Positions 10,165 through 19,096 of a DNA stretch of 64,000 nt are shown here, in pieces (within the stretch, counting starts at the first letter, position 1; every line of letters begins with the position of its first letter). This DNA is from Streptomyces fulvoviolaceus. GTDB taxonomy: Bacteria; Actinomycetota; Actinomycetes; Streptomycetales; Streptomycetaceae. The notes under the pieces were generated by a model. That model searched no databases and was not told the origin of the DNA. It saw only the letters and a program-made list of their open reading frames with translations. Both the position numbers and the translations under genes were made by a program. The stretch is taken from contig NZ_JOEY01000019.1 in NCBI RefSeq assembly GCF_000718165.1, positions 62,001 to 126,000 of the forward strand. Direction: 5' to 3'.

Positions 10165-11076
10165 ATGGATCTCGATGCCGTACGCACCTTCGTCGCCGTC
10201 GTGGACGCGGGGCGCTTCCAGGAGGCCGCCGCCCATCTCACCATCACGCAGCAGGCCGTCTCCAAGCGGGTCGCCGGGCTGGAGAAGGAGCTCGCGGTGC
10301 GACTCTTCGACCGCACCGCGCGCGGCGCCCGACTCACCATCGACGGACAGGCGTTCCTGCCCCACGCCCGCGAACTCCTGAGGGCCGAGGAGCGGGCGGC
10401 CGCCTCCGTGCGCCCCGGCAGCCGCGCGCTGCGGGTCGACGTGATCGGGCGGCGGCTCGCGCCGGCGGAACTCCTGCGCGCCTTCCACCGCGCGCATCCC
10501 GACGCCGAGCTCGACGTCGTCACCCTCTTCGACGCCGACGCGGCCATCGCCGCGGTCCGCTCCGGGGCCATCGACGCGTCCTTCCGAGCGCTCACCCGGC
10601 AGCCCCCGGCCGACCTCGAGGCCACGCGGGTCTACGACGAACCGCTCCAGCTCGTCACGGGCCCCGCCCACGAACTCGCCGCGGCCCGCACCGTACGACC
10701 GGGGCTGCTGGCCGGGCACCGCATCTGGATGCCCGGCCTCGTCGCCGGTACCGAGTGGGCCGCCTACTACGACGACCTGGCAGCCGAGTTCGGGCTCACC
10801 ATCGAGGCGACCGGCCCCGACTTCGGTACCGAGCCGCTCCTCGACACGATCGCCGACTCCGCGACGCTCGCGACCTTCGTCGGCGAGCTGACCCGCCTGG
10901 TCTGGCCGGCCCACCAGGACCTGCGGCGCATTCCCGTGCGGGATCCGACGCCGGTCTACCCGCACTCGCTGTTCTGGCGCGGCGACAACCCGCATCCGAC
11001 GCTCACGGCACTCCGCGCCCACCTCCGCTCGCAGCGGGCCGGCGAGGGAACTTGGGCCCCGCGGTGGGCTTCTTAG
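10165..11076 (+). CDS. LysR family transcriptional regulator
   Basis: The 303-residue protein opens with the standard LysR helix-turn-helix (MDLDAVRTFVAVVDAGRFQE, then TITQQAVSKRVAGLEKELAV) and continues with a periplasmic-binding-protein-like effector domain (about 90-300). It lies divergently from the MFS exporter gene with 123 bp between them, the classic arrangement for a LysR regulator and its target. No clear ribosome site is visible before the ATG, so the transcript may be leaderless. The 3 prime end overlaps the convergent HemK-like gene by 4 bases. The effector is unknown. Confidence 0.9.
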   Translation: MDLDAVRTFVAVVDAGRFQEAAAHLTITQQAVSKRVAGLEKELAVRLFDRTARGARLTIDGQAFLPHARELLRAEERAAASVRPGSRALRVDVIGRRLAPAELLRAFHRAHPDAELDVVTLFDADAAIAAVRSGAIDASFRALTRQPPADLEATRVYDEPLQLVTGPAHELAAARTVRPGLLAGHRIWMPGLVAGTEWAAYYDDLAAEFGLTIEATGPDFGTEPLLDTIADSATLATFVGELTRLVWPAHQDLRRIPVRDPTPVYPHSLFWRGDNPHPTLTALRAHLRSQRAGEGTWAPRWAS

Positions 11077-11873
11077 GGCTTCGTTCCGATTACGACGTTG
11101 GCGTACCACTCCTCCAAGACGGCCAGCTGTGTCGTCAGGCCGCCACGCGTGAACGCCTCGACGGCGGCCGGTGCCTGGCGTTCGCTCGTCTCGACGAGCA
11201 GGCAGCCGCCGGGGGCGAGCCACCGGTGTGCCTCGGCCGTGACCCGGCGCAGGACGTCCAGGCCGTCGGCCCCGCCGTCGAGGGCGACGAGCGGTTCGTG
11301 ATCGCGTGCCTCCGCGGGCAGGAGGCCGACCTCGCCGGTGGGTACGTACGGCACGTTGGCCGCGAGGATGTCGACGCGGCCGAGCAGCCCGCCGGGCAGC
11401 GCCTCGAACAGGTCGCCCTCGTGGACGTGACCGCCGGCGGCGGCGACGTTGCGGCGGGCGCAGCGCACCGCGGCCGGCTCGATGTCCGCGGCGTGCAGTT
11501 CGACCCGGCCGAGCGCCACGGCCAGTGCGGCTCCCACCGCACCCGAGCCGCAGCACAGGTCCACGACGACGGAGGCGTCCGGCGCCTGGACGAGGGCCTG
11601 TTCGACGAGGAATTCCGTACGGCGGCGGGGCACGAAGACACCGGGTGCGACGGCGATGCGCAACCCGCGGAACTCGGCCCAGCCGACGACGAGTTCGAGG
11701 GGTCGGCCGGCGACACGGCGGTCCACCATGTCGGCCAGCTCGTCCGGCGTACGGGCGGCGGCCAGGATCAACCGGGCCTCGTCCTCGGCGAAGACACAGC
11801 CCGCGGCACGCAGCGCGGCGACGACGGGGTCAGGGGAGGAGAACAACGACGACGAGGGAGAGAGTGAAGGCAT
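11073..11873 (-). CDS. Putative protein N5-glutamine methyltransferase (HemK/PrmC-like)
   Basis: The 266-residue class I SAM methyltransferase carries motif I as VVDLCCGSGAVGAAL (about 108-122) and a variant catalytic motif NVPYVPTGE where true PrmC proteins have NPPYI. An N-terminal helical domain precedes it, as in PrmC. Actinobacteria often carry this second HemK-like protein beside the true release-factor methylase, so methylation of a glutamine in a protein is plausible, but the altered N-x-PY motif leaves the substrate open. The nearest ribosome-like site (GAAAGG) is about 15 bases upstream of the ATG. Confidence 0.8.
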   Translation of the reverse strand: MPSLSPSSSLFSSPDPVVAALRAAGCVFAEDEARLILAAARTPDELADMVDRRVAGRPLELVVGWAEFRGLRIAVAPGVFVPRRRTEFLVEQALVQAPDASVVVDLCCGSGAVGAALAVALGRVELHAADIEPAAVRCARRNVAAAGGHVHEGDLFEALPGGLLGRVDILAANVPYVPTGEVGLLPAEARDHEPLVALDGGADGLDVLRRVTAEAHRWLAPGGCLLVETSERQAPAAVEAFTRGGLTTQLAVLEEWYANVVIGTKP

Positions 11874-12080
11874 GGAAGCCGAAGGCCTTTCGAGAGCCGA
11901 AGGGCGCTCCAGCGGTCACCTACCGACGGTGATCCGCGCCAATCCGAGAGGCGAGCACCCGATCTGACACAGCGTTGATGGGTCTCACCTCCTCGGTACC
12001 TCACGACTGGGACCGCCCTCAGCCGGACGGCCACTTTACACCGCCGACGCACCCGGGCGGCGGGAAAAAAGCGCAGATGA

Positions 12081-12096
12081 GTTGTACTGTGCAACA
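12081..12096. promoter_or_regulatory. Imperfect palindrome in the marR promoter
   Basis: GTTGTACTGTGCAACA contains the inverted pair GTTGTAC / GTGCAAC (six of seven positions symmetric) 21 bp before the marR start. Its half-site GTTGCAC is the same as that of the perfect palindrome in front of fadH at 2987. Autoregulation by the MarR protein is the simplest reading. Confidence 0.5.
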
Positions 12097-12116
12097 AGAA
12101 CGGCGAGGGAGGTCCG

Positions 12117-12557
12117 GTGACAGCAGCCGAGGCGGTGGAGACCATCCAGCGCGAGATGACGGCCTTCGCCCGCCGAGCCCGGGCCTCGGCGGGACGGATG
12201 CACCCCGAGCTGTCGCTGGTGTCGTACACGCTGCTCGGGCATCTGGAGGAGCGCGACGGCTGCCGGGCGACCGACCTGGCCGCGCACTACGCCCTGGACA
12301 AGTCCACCGTCAGCCGCCAGGTCGGCGCCCTGGAGCGTGCCGGACTCATCGAGCGGCGCCTGGACCCGGAGGACCACCGCGTCCAGGTACTGCACCTGAC
12401 CGAGGCCGGCCGCCGCATCCTCGCCCAGGTCACCGTGAGCCGCCGGGCGGCCGTCGGGGAGCGGCTCGCGGAGTGGCCGGATGAGGATCTGGAGCGGTTC
12501 GCCGGGTATCTCGTGCGCTACAACGCCTGGTCGGCGCCCGCTCCCGAGGACAACTGA
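12117..12557 (+). CDS. MarR family transcriptional regulator
   Basis: The 146-residue protein has the MarR winged-helix fold: dimer helices at both ends, the DNA-reading helix region RATDLAAHYALDKSTVSRQVGALERAG (about 55-80) and the wing RRLDPEDHRVQVLHLT. It starts with GTG at 12117 behind a strong GAGGGAGG site. The promoter contains a GTTGYAC inverted repeat shared with the fadH upstream palindrome, so it may control both itself and fadH although they are 9 kb apart. The ligand is not predictable. It is convergent with the GNAT gene, only 12 bp from its stop codon. Confidence 0.9.
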   Translation: MTAAEAVETIQREMTAFARRARASAGRMHPELSLVSYTLLGHLEERDGCRATDLAAHYALDKSTVSRQVGALERAGLIERRLDPEDHRVQVLHLTEAGRRILAQVTVSRRAAVGERLAEWPDEDLERFAGYLVRYNAWSAPAPEDN

Positions 12558-12569
12558 CCGCCCCAGCCG

Positions 12570-13283
12570 CTACGACACCGGTACGGCCGCCCGGTGCTCC
12601 GGCGCCCGCGCCGCGAGGAACGCGGTCCTACGGCGGAGCCGGAAGCCCAGGGACTCGTAGAGCCGTATGGCATTGGCATTCCCGGCGCCCGTGTGCAGGA
12701 ACGGGGTCTCGCCGCGCTCCCGGATGCCGTGGGCGACGGCGAGGATCAGGCGGGTCGCCAGGCCCTCGCCGCGGGCGGCGGGGTCGGTGCAGACCGCGCT
12801 GATCTCGGTCCAGCCCGGCGGGTGCAGCCGCTCCCCCGCCATGGCGATGAGGGCGCCGTCCCGCCGTATGCCCAGGTAGGTGCCCATCTCGATGGTGCGG
12901 GGCAGGAAGGGGCCGGGCTGGGTCCGTTCGATCAGGTCGAGCATCTCGGGCACGTCGGCGGGGCCGAGGCGGATCGCCTCCGGGTCGCGCGCGGCGGCCA
13001 GCCCGTCGTCCACGAACTGCACGCCCTCGACCTGGAACGTGATCTCCCAGTCGTCGGGGACCTGTCCGCGGAAGCCCGGCAGTGGCACCTCGGCGCCGGG
13101 CCCGGCGAGCGCCGCGAGGTCCGCCCAGTCGTCGGCGTCGGGCTCGTCGGGCAGGGCCAGCCATGGCGACACGTCGACCGGGTAGCGCAATACCCGGCCA
13201 CGGCGCTCGGCGAAGAGGGCGTGCGGGCCGGTCAGCGAAGCGAGCGCGGGGTTGTCCAGGACGTGGGGTATGCCGTCACTCAT
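12570..13283 (-). CDS. GNAT family N-acetyltransferase
   Basis: The 237-residue protein has a C-terminal GNAT domain with the acetyl-CoA-binding motif A (VCTDPAARGEGLATRLILAV, about 165-185) and motif B (HTGAGNANAIRLYESLGF, about 200-217), of the FR47-like type. The N-terminal 100 residues are a predicted degenerate second fold seen in other actinobacterial FR47-like proteins. The acceptor is unknown. Its ATG overlaps the stop of the upstream dehydrogenase gene by 4 bases (13280-13283), so the two are translationally coupled. Confidence 0.85.
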   Translation of the reverse strand: MSDGIPHVLDNPALASLTGPHALFAERRGRVLRYPVDVSPWLALPDEPDADDWADLAALAGPGAEVPLPGFRGQVPDDWEITFQVEGVQFVDDGLAAARDPEAIRLGPADVPEMLDLIERTQPGPFLPRTIEMGTYLGIRRDGALIAMAGERLHPPGWTEISAVCTDPAARGEGLATRLILAVAHGIRERGETPFLHTGAGNANAIRLYESLGFRLRRRTAFLAARAPEHRAAVPVS

Positions 13284-14206
13284 CGGGCGACCTCGATCAC
13301 GACCTTGCCGCGGGCGTGGCCGTCTTCGACGGTGCGCAGCGCCTCGCCGGCCTCGGTCAGCGGGAAGGTCGCGGTGACGTGGGGGTTCAGGTCGCCGTCG
13401 ATGACCAGTTGAGCGACCGCCTCCAGTACGGCCGCGTTGCGGGCCCGGGTCACGCGGGCGCCGCCGAGCCGCTGTACGTCCGACTCCGGGGCACCGGCGG
13501 TGATCAGCTTCGTCCGGTCGGCGAGCAGCTCGACGGCCTCGGTCAGGACGTCGGCGCCGACAAGGTCGTAGACGCCGTCGAGGCCGTCCGGTGCGGCCGC
13601 CCGCGCCCGCGCGGCCCAGCCGGGCCCGGAGGGGACGTGGACGGCGCCCAGCGACTCCACGAAGTCCTTCTTGCCCTCGCTCGCGACACCTACGACCCGC
13701 AGGCCGAGGGAGCGGGCGATCTGTACGGCGGCCGCGCCGACTCCGCCGCCCGCCCCGGTGACCAGCAGGGTCGCCCCGGACGGCAGATCGAGCTGACGGA
13801 CGCCGTCGTAGGCGGTCGCGGCGGCGACAGGCAGGGTCGCGGCGTCCGTGAAGGACAGCTCGGCCGGTTTGTGCGCCGCGATGGCGACCGGCAGCAGGGT
13901 GTACTCGGCGTAGCCGCCGGTCAGCGCGGTGCCGAAGACCTCGTCCCCGACGGCGAAGCCCTCGACGCCCTCGCCGGTTTCCTCGACGATGCCGGAGACC
14001 TCGTTGCCCAGGACTGCGGGAAAGTCCCGCTCGCCGCTCTCGCCGGGCCGGCGGTACCCCGTGCGCTGCTTCCAGTCGACCGGGTTCACACCCGCGGCGC
14101 GCACCGCGACCAGGATCTGACCGGGGCCGGGCACGGGCCGGTCCACCTCGACGAGGGCCTCGGTCTCCGGACCGCCGTACCGCGTGAAGACGTACGCCTT
14201 GGGCAT
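13280..14206 (-). CDS. Zinc-independent alcohol dehydrogenase / quinone oxidoreductase family NADP-dependent oxidoreductase
   Basis: The 308-residue protein has the medium-chain reductase layout: GroES-like domain (about 1-120; VRAAGVNPVDWKQRTGYRR, then VLGNEVSGIVEETG) and Rossmann domain with the NADPH motif VTGAGGGVGAAAVQIA (about 150). Structural and catalytic zinc cysteines are absent, which places it with quinone oxidoreductases. The ATG at 14206 is preferred to a GTG 9 bases upstream because GGGAG and GAAGGAG are correctly spaced only from the ATG. It forms a two-gene operon with the GNAT gene. Confidence 0.88.
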   Translation of the reverse strand: MPKAYVFTRYGGPETEALVEVDRPVPGPGQILVAVRAAGVNPVDWKQRTGYRRPGESGERDFPAVLGNEVSGIVEETGEGVEGFAVGDEVFGTALTGGYAEYTLLPVAIAAHKPAELSFTDAATLPVAAATAYDGVRQLDLPSGATLLVTGAGGGVGAAAVQIARSLGLRVVGVASEGKKDFVESLGAVHVPSGPGWAARARAAAPDGLDGVYDLVGADVLTEAVELLADRTKLITAGAPESDVQRLGGARVTRARNAAVLEAVAQLVIDGDLNPHVTATFPLTEAGEALRTVEDGHARGKVVIEVAR

Positions 14207-14389
14207 TGCTCCCACTCTCCTTCGCTGTCGCCGCTGTCACCGCAAGCTGGAGTGGCGGGTGGCTATTCCCGGGGCGCCCGACAGTTCATACGGCCTTAAT
14301 GATCGGCGGACGGCCCCGTGGTCGGCGCACGTCTGACATGGACGTACGGTTGAACACGTAAGCAATCACCCCTGTCACGCTGGACCCAT

Positions 14390-14995
14390 ATGAACGTCAC
14401 CCGAGGCTTCACCGGGCGCGCCCGCGTCCACAATCCCGGTCTGCCGCCCGGCCAGTACGACGCGGGCGACGACTGGCCCGTCCTGTCCGCGGAGGTCACG
14501 CCCGACCTGGCGCCCGCCGACTGGACGTTCCGCGTCGACGGGCTCGTCGAACAGCCGCGTACCTGGAGCTGGGAGCAGGCCCACGAGCTGCCCGCCTCGG
14601 CGTACGAGGGCGACATCCACTGCGTGACGAGCTGGTCGAAGTTCGGGGTGCGGTTCGGGGGTGTGTCGCTGGACGCGTTCCTGGATGTGGTGCGGCCCCA
14701 TGGGTCCGCCACCCATGCCGTCGCCTACTCGCACACCGGTTACACCACGAATCTCCCGCTCGCGGACCTGACCGGCGGACGGGCCTGGATCGCCTGGGAG
14801 TACGACGGGAAGCCGCTCGCCTCCGAGCACGGTGGCCCGGCGCGACTGCTGGTGCCGCACCTGTACTTCTGGAAGAGCGCCAAGTGGGTCGCTGGCCTCA
14901 GGCTCCTCGACCACGACGAGCCGGGCTTCTGGGAGCAGAACGGCTACCACGCACGGGGTAACCCGTGGGAGGAGCAGCGGTACTCCGGTGACTGA
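14390..14995 (+). CDS. Sulfite-oxidase-like molybdopterin-dependent oxidoreductase
   Basis: The 201-residue protein is the catalytic molybdopterin domain alone. It has the cofactor cysteine in the conserved context DIHCVTSWS (Cys78), a following KFGVRFGGV stretch, and the downstream HGGPARLLVPHLYFWKSAKWV motif that holds the pterin. No heme or dimerisation domain is fused and no Tat signal is present, so it appears cytoplasmic, unlike the periplasmic MsrP. The gene overlaps the following ferredoxin-reductase-like gene by 8 bases, which makes that protein its likely electron partner. The substrate is unknown. Confidence 0.88.
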   Translation: MNVTRGFTGRARVHNPGLPPGQYDAGDDWPVLSAEVTPDLAPADWTFRVDGLVEQPRTWSWEQAHELPASAYEGDIHCVTSWSKFGVRFGGVSLDAFLDVVRPHGSATHAVAYSHTGYTTNLPLADLTGGRAWIAWEYDGKPLASEHGGPARLLVPHLYFWKSAKWVAGLRLLDHDEPGFWEQNGYHARGNPWEEQRYSGD

Positions 14996-15743
14996 GACCT
15001 TCACTCCCTCGACGCGGTTCGCCGTGCCCGGGCGGATCGCCGTGAGCAACCGGGCCGCCGCGGTGTGGCAGACCGCCACGCTGACCGAGATCCGCAGCGA
15101 GACCCCGCACGCCTCCACGTTCCGGTTCGCCGTGCCCGCCTGGGCGGGACACCTGCCCGGCCAGCACCTGATGCTGCGGCTGACCGCAGAGGACGGCTAC
15201 GCGGCCCAGCGTCACTACTCGATCGCGTCCGCCCCCGACGACGCGGGCCATATCGAGCTGACCCTGGACCATGTCGAGGGCGGCGAGGTCTCGGGCTGGT
15301 TCCACACCATCGCCAAGCCCGGCGACGAGGTGCAGGTGCGCGGCCCGCTGAGCGGCTTCTTCGCCTGGCCCGGGGACCGGCCCGCGCTGCTGATCGGCGC
15401 CGGGTCCGGGGTCGTACCGCTGATGTCGATGGTGCGGCACCACCGGGCGCGCGGACTGTCCCTGCCGCTGCGGCTGCTGGTGTCCGCGCGCAGCCCCGAA
15501 GAGCTCATCTACGCGCGGGAGTTCGACGCCGAGACGACGCCCGTGTTCACGCGCAGCGCGTCCGAGGGTGTGCCCGTGGGACGTATGGCGGCCGCACATG
15601 TGGCGCCGCTCCTGGCCGAGCGGCCCACTGGTGGGTGGGAGGCCTATGTGTGCGGTTCCAACGCCTTCGCCGAGCACGCCTCACGCCTCCTGGTCGAGGC
15701 AGGTCAGCCCGTGGACCGTATCCGGATCGAACGCTTCGGCTGA
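14988..15743 (+). CDS. FAD-binding oxidoreductase, ferredoxin-NADP reductase-like
   Basis: The 251-residue protein has an N-terminal FAD-binding barrel with the RHYSIAS flavin motif and a C-terminal NAD(P)-binding domain with LLIGAGSGVVPLMSM and the late VCGSNAF. No 2Fe-2S ferredoxin domain follows. It starts at GTG 14988, inside the preceding molybdoenzyme gene, behind GGAGGAGC; the 8-base overlap indicates coupled translation. By context it should shuttle electrons between NAD(P)H and the molybdopterin protein, directly or via a small carrier. Confidence 0.85.
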   Translation: MTETFTPSTRFAVPGRIAVSNRAAAVWQTATLTEIRSETPHASTFRFAVPAWAGHLPGQHLMLRLTAEDGYAAQRHYSIASAPDDAGHIELTLDHVEGGEVSGWFHTIAKPGDEVQVRGPLSGFFAWPGDRPALLIGAGSGVVPLMSMVRHHRARGLSLPLRLLVSARSPEELIYAREFDAETTPVFTRSASEGVPVGRMAAAHVAPLLAERPTGGWEAYVCGSNAFAEHASRLLVEAGQPVDRIRIERFG

Positions 15744-15925
15744 CGGGCTCCGCGACCGGATCGCACGACGCCGGACCTCCCCGGCGTTTCGCCGCACCAC
15801 TGCTGGGCACTCCTGAGCGACGACGGAAGCCGGTTTCTCCGGCAGCTCCGCGGTGGTGAACGACGACGGTAAGGGGTACCAGAACTGTGTGGGCACTCGC
15901 AGGCGTGCGCGGTGCGGAGGTCGAC

Positions 15926-16510
15926 ATGCGAACCCGGGTGCGCGGCTGGCGCTGGCGGCGCAATCCGCTCAGGCGCCGGTCGGATGTCGTCGAGGCGTGG
16001 ACGGTCCTGGCCGTCGCCCTGCTGCTGCTCCTGGGTGCTCCGCTGGCCGGGGCGATCGCGGGCTGGTGGGCCCATGGCGAGGCACGCGCGGTCGCGTCGG
16101 AGCAGCGTGCCGAAAGCCATCGGGTCCGTGCCGAGGTCGTCGGCAGGCCCCCCGGGTCGCTGCCCTCGGTGCAGGCCGGCCGTGAGCACTCCTACCGTGT
16201 GACGGTCCGCTGGACGGAGCCCGGCGGCGGTGCGCGGACGGCCACGGCACGCGTACCCGCGGGCACCCGCCAGGGCGAGGCGGTCGACGTGTGGTTCGAC
16301 TCCCGGGGCCGGAGCGTGCCCCCGCCCCCGACTGAGACCGCGGTCTGGCAGCACACCCTCACCATCGGCGCGTGCGCCGCGGGCGGTGCCGTGGCCGTGG
16401 TGCTCCTCGGGCACTCCGTCGCACGCGGAGCGGCCACCCGCCGCCGGCTCACCGAGTGGGAACGGGAGTGGGCGCTCACCGAGCCGCAGTGGACCCGACG
16501 CCGGGCCTGA
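15926..16510 (+). CDS. Rv1733c-like two-helix membrane protein
   Basis: The 194-residue protein has two membrane segments, at about 24-50 (VLAVALLLLLGAPLAGAIAG) and about 140-165 (IGACAAGGAVAVVLLGHSVA), separated by an extracytoplasmic loop of about 90 residues. A basic start (MRTRVRGWRWRRNPLRRRSD) and the WTEPGGGARTATARVPAGTRQG region are typical of the large Streptomyces family related to Mycobacterium Rv1733c. Function of the family is unknown. The ATG at 15926 has CGGAGG 5 bases ahead, whereas the in-frame GTG at 15887 has no good site. Confidence 0.8.
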   Translation: MRTRVRGWRWRRNPLRRRSDVVEAWTVLAVALLLLLGAPLAGAIAGWWAHGEARAVASEQRAESHRVRAEVVGRPPGSLPSVQAGREHSYRVTVRWTEPGGGARTATARVPAGTRQGEAVDVWFDSRGRSVPPPPTETAVWQHTLTIGACAAGGAVAVVLLGHSVARGAATRRRLTEWEREWALTEPQWTRRRA

Positions 16511-16520
16511 CCAGGCTCCG

Positions 16521-17900
16521 TCAGGAGATCCGCTGCATGCGGCGTGCGAGGGTCCCGTGCGTCCGCAGCGCGTCCGCCAGCCCCGGCAGAACGGGTTCGC
16601 CCCGGTCGACCAGTACCTTCCCGGCGACCACCGTGGTCCACGCGCGGGCGGGCCCGCAGCGCAGCCACGCCTCCACCGGATCGGTCAACGCGCCGGCAAG
16701 CGCGACCTCGTGGAGGTCCCACACGACCAGGTCGGCGCAGGCCCCCGGCCGCAGATGCCCCAGCTCGTCCGCGCGGCCCAGACAGCGCGCCGAACCCCGG
16801 GTCGCGAGATCCAGGGCGTCCCGGGCGGTCATCGCGCCGGGCCCGCCCCGGTAGCGCCCGAGGAGCAGCGCGTTGCGGGTCTCCATCCAGAGCGAGGCGT
16901 GGTCGGTGGAGGCCGAGCCGTCGCAGCCGAGGCCGACGGGCATGCCCAGCTCGCGCATCTCCCGCACCCGGGCGGTGCCGCCGCCGATCAGCATGTTGGA
17001 GCTCGGGCAGTGCGCGACACCGACGCCCGCGGCGGCGAGGCGTTCGAGCTCGGCGTCGTTCGGATAGATGCAGTGGGCGACCCAGGTACGGTCGCTCATC
17101 CACCCGGTCTCCTCGAAGTACTCGACGGGACGGCAGCCGTAGGTCTCCAGGCAGTACGTGTCCTCGTCGCGGTCCTCGGCGAGGTGTGTGTGCAGTCGTA
17201 CGTCGTGGCGCTCGGCGAGTTCGGCGGTCGCCGTCATCAGCTCCTTCGTCACCGAGAACGGTGAGCAGGGAGCGAGGGCGACCCTGATGAGCGCGCCGGG
17301 CGAGGGGTCGTGGTGCGCCTTGATGAGGCGCTCGCTGTCGGCGAGGACCTCCTCCTCGGTCTGCGTGACGCTCCTGGGCGGCAGTCCGCCGTCCTCGACG
17401 GAACGGGTCATCGAGCCGCGGGTCGCGTGGAAGCGGAAGCCGATGTCACGGGCGGCACTGATCTCGGCGTCGACCAGGCGGGGGCGCGGGTGGACGTAGA
17501 GATGGTCGGAGGAGGTGGTGCAGCCGCCCATCAGCAGCTCGGTCATGCCGACGTACGCCGAGACGTGGGCGGCCTCCTCGTCGAGTGCGGCCCACAGTGG
17601 GTACAGGGTGGTCAGCCAGTCGAAGAGGGAGCCGTTGACCGCGGGGGCGTAGGAGCGGGTGAGGTTCTGGTAGATGTGGTGGTGCGTGTTGACCAGGCCC
17701 GGGGTGACCAGGCGTCCGGCCGCGGAGACGGTCGTACGGGCCCGGGGTTCCGTTCCTGCCGATCCGACGGCGGTGACCCGACCATCCACGACGGCCACCC
17801 AGCCGCCCGGGATCTCCCGCTCTCCGTCCACGACGAGCAGCTCGGCATCCCTGACCAGCAGTTCTACTTCGTCGACCGGCATGTCGGCGGCAGATGTCAT
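16521..17900 (-). CDS. Amidohydrolase, 8-oxoguanine deaminase / guanine deaminase-like
   Basis: The 460-residue protein matches the length of the TrzN/8-oxoguanine deaminase group. Metal and catalytic motifs are present: PGLVNTHHHIYQN (His73-75), HTHLAE, VAHCIYP and GCDGSASTD. The extended LTRSYAPAVNGSLFDWL segment is typical of 8-oxoguanine deaminases, which salvage or detoxify oxidised guanine in the cytoplasm, but related hydrolases act on triazines or S-adenosylhomocysteine. No clear ribosome site precedes the ATG at 17900, so a leaderless start or the internal ATG at 17882 is possible. It is divergent from the acetylxylan esterase gene. Confidence 0.82.
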   Translation of the reverse strand: MTSAADMPVDEVELLVRDAELLVVDGEREIPGGWVAVVDGRVTAVGSAGTEPRARTTVSAAGRLVTPGLVNTHHHIYQNLTRSYAPAVNGSLFDWLTTLYPLWAALDEEAAHVSAYVGMTELLMGGCTTSSDHLYVHPRPRLVDAEISAARDIGFRFHATRGSMTRSVEDGGLPPRSVTQTEEEVLADSERLIKAHHDPSPGALIRVALAPCSPFSVTKELMTATAELAERHDVRLHTHLAEDRDEDTYCLETYGCRPVEYFEETGWMSDRTWVAHCIYPNDAELERLAAAGVGVAHCPSSNMLIGGGTARVREMRELGMPVGLGCDGSASTDHASLWMETRNALLLGRYRGGPGAMTARDALDLATRGSARCLGRADELGHLRPGACADLVVWDLHEVALAGALTDPVEAWLRCGPARAWTTVVAGKVLVDRGEPVLPGLADALRTHGTLARRMQRIS

Positions 17901-18003
17901 GCGGTCATCGTAGGCGCGTACCGGGGCAAGGACCTGGCGATACGTCCGACCACCCACGTACGGTGTGATCATCCGCACTCACTCTTCACAAAGGCGGTCC
18001 TCG

Positions 18004-18972
18004 ATGGCCCTGTTCGACCTTCCCCTCGACGAGCTCCGCGAGTACCGCAGCGCGTCGACCGAGCCCGAGGACTTCGACGCGTTCTGGTCCAAGACGCTCC
18101 AGGAGGCCCGCGAGCACGATCTGGATGCCCGCTTCGAACTCGTCGACACGGGCCTGTCCACGGTGAAGGTGTACGACGTGACGTTCGCCGGATACGGCGG
18201 CCACCCGGTGAAGGGCTGGTTCACGATCCCGGCCGAGGTCTCCGCGCCGGTACCGGTGGTCGTGGAGTTCGTCGGCTACGGCGGCGGGCGCGGGCTGCCG
18301 CACGAGCATCTGCTGTGGGCGTCCTCGGGCCGGGCGCACTTCGTGATGGACACCCGGGGCCAGGGCAGCGCCTGGGGCGGCGGTGGCGGTACTGCGGACC
18401 CCGTGGGCGGTGCGCCCTCGTTCCCCGGCTTCATGACCCAGGGCATCGACGCGCCCGAGAACTACTACTACCGCCGGGTGTTCACGGACGGGGTGCGTGC
18501 CGTGGAGGCGGCCCGTTCGCACCCGCTGACCGACCCGGCGCGCACGGTCGCACTCGGCGCGAGCCAGGGGGGCGGCATCTCGATCGCGGTGGGCGGGCTG
18601 GTCCCGGACCTGGCGGCTGTCGCCCCGGACGTGCCGTTCCTGTGCGACTACCCGCGCGCGGCGACGATGACGGACCGTCACCCGTACCGGGAGATCGGCC
18701 TGTTCCTCAAGACTCACCGCGGCCGTTCCGAGGACGCCCTGCGCACTCTCTCCTACTTCGACGGCGTCCACTTCGCGAGCCGCGGCCGGGCTCCGGCCCT
18801 CTTCTCGGCGGCCCTGGAGGACCAGACCTGCCCGCCCTCCACCGTGTTCGCGGCCTTCAACGCCTGGACGCACGCCGACAAGGCGATCGAGGTGTACGAC
18901 TTCAACGACCATGAGGGCGGCGGCCCCTACCAGGAGGCGGCCAAACTGCGCTGGCTGCGCTCGTACGCCTGA
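18004..18972 (+). CDS. Acetylxylan esterase / cephalosporin-C deacetylase (CE7 family)
   Basis: The 322-residue alpha/beta hydrolase has the CE7 fingerprints: RGQGSAWGGG, the nucleophile in GASQGGG, and the late Asp and His in LEDQTCPPS and NDHEGGG. Length is standard (about 320) and there is no signal peptide, so it acts in the cytoplasm on imported acetylated xylo-oligosaccharides or similar small esters. AAAGG precedes the ATG by about 10 bases. No glycoside hydrolase or sugar importer is adjacent, so the physiological substrate is unclear. Confidence 0.92.
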   Translation: MALFDLPLDELREYRSASTEPEDFDAFWSKTLQEAREHDLDARFELVDTGLSTVKVYDVTFAGYGGHPVKGWFTIPAEVSAPVPVVVEFVGYGGGRGLPHEHLLWASSGRAHFVMDTRGQGSAWGGGGGTADPVGGAPSFPGFMTQGIDAPENYYYRRVFTDGVRAVEAARSHPLTDPARTVALGASQGGGISIAVGGLVPDLAAVAPDVPFLCDYPRAATMTDRHPYREIGLFLKTHRGRSEDALRTLSYFDGVHFASRGRAPALFSAALEDQTCPPSTVFAAFNAWTHADKAIEVYDFNDHEGGGPYQEAAKLRWLRSYA

Positions 18973-19096
18973 GGGCGTTGTTCTTACGGCAACTCCGTCG
19001 CGCCGGGCACCTTCCGTCCAGTCCGACCAGTCGGTACGTTCGTGGAGCCCGGGTCGCAGCGTCGCGGCTCGGGCTTCCGGGAGCGACGGAGGGCCC

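Noticed and set aside
10042..11556. Upstream in-frame extension of the MFS gene across the LysR gene
   Set aside because: The extension is Arg/Gly-rich shadow sequence; the TTG at 10041 has an ideal ribosome site and the transporter homology begins there.
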